In this document: piece after piece, positions 61,383-64,000 of the stretch
Numbering within the stretch: position 1 is the first letter of the stretch
Layout of the letters: every line of letters starts with the position of its first letter
DNA from: Ursus arctos
Lineage: Eukaryota; Chordata; Mammalia; Carnivora; Ursidae
Length of the DNA: 64,000 nucleotides
Reading direction: 5' to 3'
NCBI RefSeq assembly: GCF_023065955.2
Contig: NW_026623067.1
Span: forward strand, 59,156,444-59,220,443
The notes under the pieces: model-generated
Told to the model about the DNA's origin: nothing
Seen by the model: only the letters and a program-made list of their open reading frames with translations
The model's database searches: none
Position numbers and translations under genes: made by a program

Positions 61383-64000
61383 TTTTTAGCATTTGGATGT
61401 TCATAAATTTGAGTAATTTTAAAAAACAATTATAGAAGTATCTTGGTCCATATCTGCATTAACTAGTGGACACTCAGCAATGCGGACTTGTTACTGGAAA
61501 GGTCAGCGCACACTTAAATATAGAGCTTAGACTACGAAACGGTCATTTCTGAGACCTTACTTGAAGTTTCTTCCACCTAATTTTCATTAATCCTAAGAAA
61601 GGTAGCATTAACACATGGTAGCATTTGTTTATAAAGTATTTATACTCTAGAAGCACAGGAGAGAGAAGGCAGACTACACTAAATAGAGTTCCGAAGGATT
61701 TAGATAAATGTTTTCACCTCTATGTCTTCATACAGTAAGTTGGTGAATCCGTATTTTAAACATTTTTTTCTCTCAATCATGTATAGTAATACTTACTTGG
61801 AACTGTATTTTTACTCCAAATATATAGAAAAAAAATACACCAAAATGTTTATGCTTTCGTATTTTTAGAATGGTTACAAATTCTAGGTAAAATTGTTTTA
61901 AAAAGAAAAAGACTGCACTGATGCCCTTAAAGAGAAATTTGTTTGCAGTTACTTGGATAATATAGAAAAGGTCATGTCTTAGGTTTGTAACTTGGTCAAA
62001 GCACTTTCGTGATCTGAATTATGTCTGTAGCTTTGAGCTTAAGGCGTCCATAATATTACATTAATTTATAATGACATTAATGGTTTTAAATTGTTTATTT
62101 TTAGTCTTGAAAGTACAACCAATGTGATTGTGCCTTTAACAAAATCATTTAATGTCTAAACAAATTCAATATCTAAACACATCTTTGTTGATTAAGTAGG
62201 GAAAAGGGAAAGAATATCAAAATACAGGCCAAGAAACAATCACAAAACATACTACTTTAAAACTTAAAAAAAAAAAAACTACCAAGGAAACAAACTTGAG
62301 TACCTCAGTAAGACTTGCTATTCTGAATAATGTAGCATCTTTTCTAAGTTCTATAAACCTTGGAAGTTTTAGAACACACACACCCCTAAGAAAAGAAAGG
62401 CTAGTTCCTTGGGAATGACTATCCAATATGGTACAATTACTTCAGGATGACAGAAGCTGAACCTTTCTTACAATTGTATTTTAACAACTGATTTTGCCAC
62501 TAATAGAAATGGGGAATGTGTGAGTGACTTTAAGATTTGGAAGGTGAAAAAAAAAAATAGACTAAAGGTAGGCATAATCCCACAGAACTCAGTCTGCTTA
62601 TTTATTTTAGAACCCAAAGTAAGCAAATTAACTATCTTCTACAAAGAAAGCTTTATATTAAGTATGCCAACAGAAGCATAACATCTGTAACTAATCACAT
62701 CCATGAAAGACTGGATAACACTTTAAACACCAGATTAGCTACTAGTGGACATAGAAGGCAGAAATTTCTAAAATGCTGTTACACAGATGAGTAATCTTAG
62801 TATAAATCCTGTATTTACATTAAGATCTGTATCAGTTTGCTGGTGTGACCAAACCTCAGAAGGTAATCCCTAAGGGTAAAGCAGTACATAAGAGCAGATA
62901 TCTAGATACTAGGTAAAGACTCAATTTGATGTAATCATAAACCTTCAAGATACTTTCTAAAGTCACTGAAACAATTTTAGGTAGTGTTCTGGTCAGCTAA
63001 AAGTAAACCATTAATCACTAGTAAGTGTTATCCTTGACATATTTATTCTCTGCAATGAATGGAAACACCATGAATATAGACATTTTAAGTAGAAGACTGA
63101 CATTCTGTCATGCTATTTGATTTTATAAAAAATCATAATAGATCCTCTCACCTTTAAAAGTTTAGAGGAGCTTTATAATAAATTCTTAAATATATTTCTG
63201 TGATGTCTAGCAATTGGATAATTTAAACTTGAAAGAACGAAAATTTTGCTAATATCTATGCTTTATATTACACAAGGAAATATACACGTATTTACACAAA
63301 CTGAAGTGAAATTCTTTTCCAGAAATAAAACTCCTAAACAGAAAAAAGCAGTTCACAAAGGACTATAGAATGTGACTAGACACTCAACAACTAGACGAGC
63401 TGGCTGAAATCAGATTTCAGTCCTCTGTAATTCTCGAGTTTTTCTAATCCCTTGCAAAAAAACTATCTGATTAGTTTTATTTAGATTCCTTACTGAGGAT
63501 AAATTTTGTTATAAATTCTATACTCATTGAGTACAGAACTCATTTACTGAACGTGAACATGTTACTGAACACGAAAGTAAGGTTTTTCTAGGTTACCTAG
63601 CTTTCTCTACCATCTACAAACCCCCTGAAATAACATTTTCGGTCAGAGATAATATGTAATAAAAGTTTTCTTGTATGCTAAGCAAAAAGTTCTGAAACTG
63701 CTTAAAATGCTCTTGCTGTTTAAGAATAAACCAAACAAGTTTAACAAGTATGAGTTTATACTGTTAGTACTGTTATATATGAGTAACTAAACATGTTTTG
63801 TGAACTCAGCAACTATATTCACATATCAAGAGTTGTCAGTGAGCTCAATCTTAGACTATACCCTTTTAAAGAAAGTATTCTCAACAATGAACAATCCAAG
63901 TAAAAAAGTAAAATATCTAAGTGTTAGGTTTTTAAATCTATTTTAAGAAATTAAAAAAGGAAATGTTAAGAATTTACTAAATCCTCATCTTTATTTCCCT
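61383..64000. other. Repeat-free intergenic or 3' UTR-like stretch
   Basis: AT-rich, with no SINE, LINE or LTR that I can recognise over 2.6 kb, unlike the rest of the window. Only short by-chance frames occur. In human the next gene is FAM169A on the minus strand, ending close to NSA2. Minus-strand AATAAA copies at 61368-61373 and 62094-62099 could end its long 3' UTR. Inference only. Confidence 0.4.

Noticed and set aside
1..64000. CRISPR array, tRNA or rRNA genes
   Set aside because: No regular spacer-repeat pattern exists. The tRNA-like heads all belong to SINEs.

Overview
This is a 64 kb piece of a carnivoran nuclear genome. The host group is readable from the repeats. About 35 tRNA-Lys-derived Can-SINEs are present, with a head beginning GGGCGCCTGGGTGGC, a tail CAAATAAATAAAATCTT and then poly(A). 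Carnivore-type L1 LINEs are also present. The youngest SINE subtypes (heads reading GGTGGCACAGCGGTTAAGCG and GGTAGCGCAGTCGTTAAGCG) fit an arctoid caniform, most likely a bear or the giant panda. That last step is inference from remembered repeat subfamilies.

There are two real protein-coding genes, arranged head to head across one CpG-rich promoter at about 53.64-54.28 kb. GFM2 (mitochondrial elongation factor G2, the ribosome-recycling GTPase) lies on the minus strand and fills 1-53.9 kb. I place one non-coding first exon and 16 coding exons, all with GT-AG introns and an unbroken frame of 575 codons plus one base. The last ~200 codons (the rest of domain IV and domain V) lie beyond the left edge. 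NSA2 (60S ribosome-biogenesis factor) lies on the plus strand at 54.18-61.19 kb. It is complete: six coding exons, 260 codons, with a poly(A) signal at 61357. The pair is the same divergent GFM2/NSA2 arrangement known from human chromosome 5q13. Both genes serve ribosomes, one mitochondrial and one nucleolar.

Everything else is intron and repeat. GFM2 intron 7 (20.9-31.8 kb) carries an almost full-length but broken L1 at 24.98-31.49 kb. Intron 5 (32.7-43.3 kb) carries an older near-full-length L1 at 33.97-41.12 kb followed by another L1 tail. Both run antisense to GFM2. Intron 1 (47.4-53.7 kb) carries a 5'-truncated copy of the younger L1 family. Older L1, L2, MIR, LTR and DNA-transposon relics fill other intervals. 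The final 2.6 kb (61.4-64 kb) is strikingly free of recognisable repeats and may be the 3' UTR of the next gene (FAM169A in human synteny), but no coding sequence there proves it.

I do not see a new gene system. The most unusual structure is in GFM2 intron 7. A 79-bp segment at 20547-20625 reappears inverted at 22788-22866 (75 of 79 positions equal), lying in the loop of a ~90-bp imperfect palindrome in AT-rich DNA. This looks like a template-switch or fold-back rearrangement.
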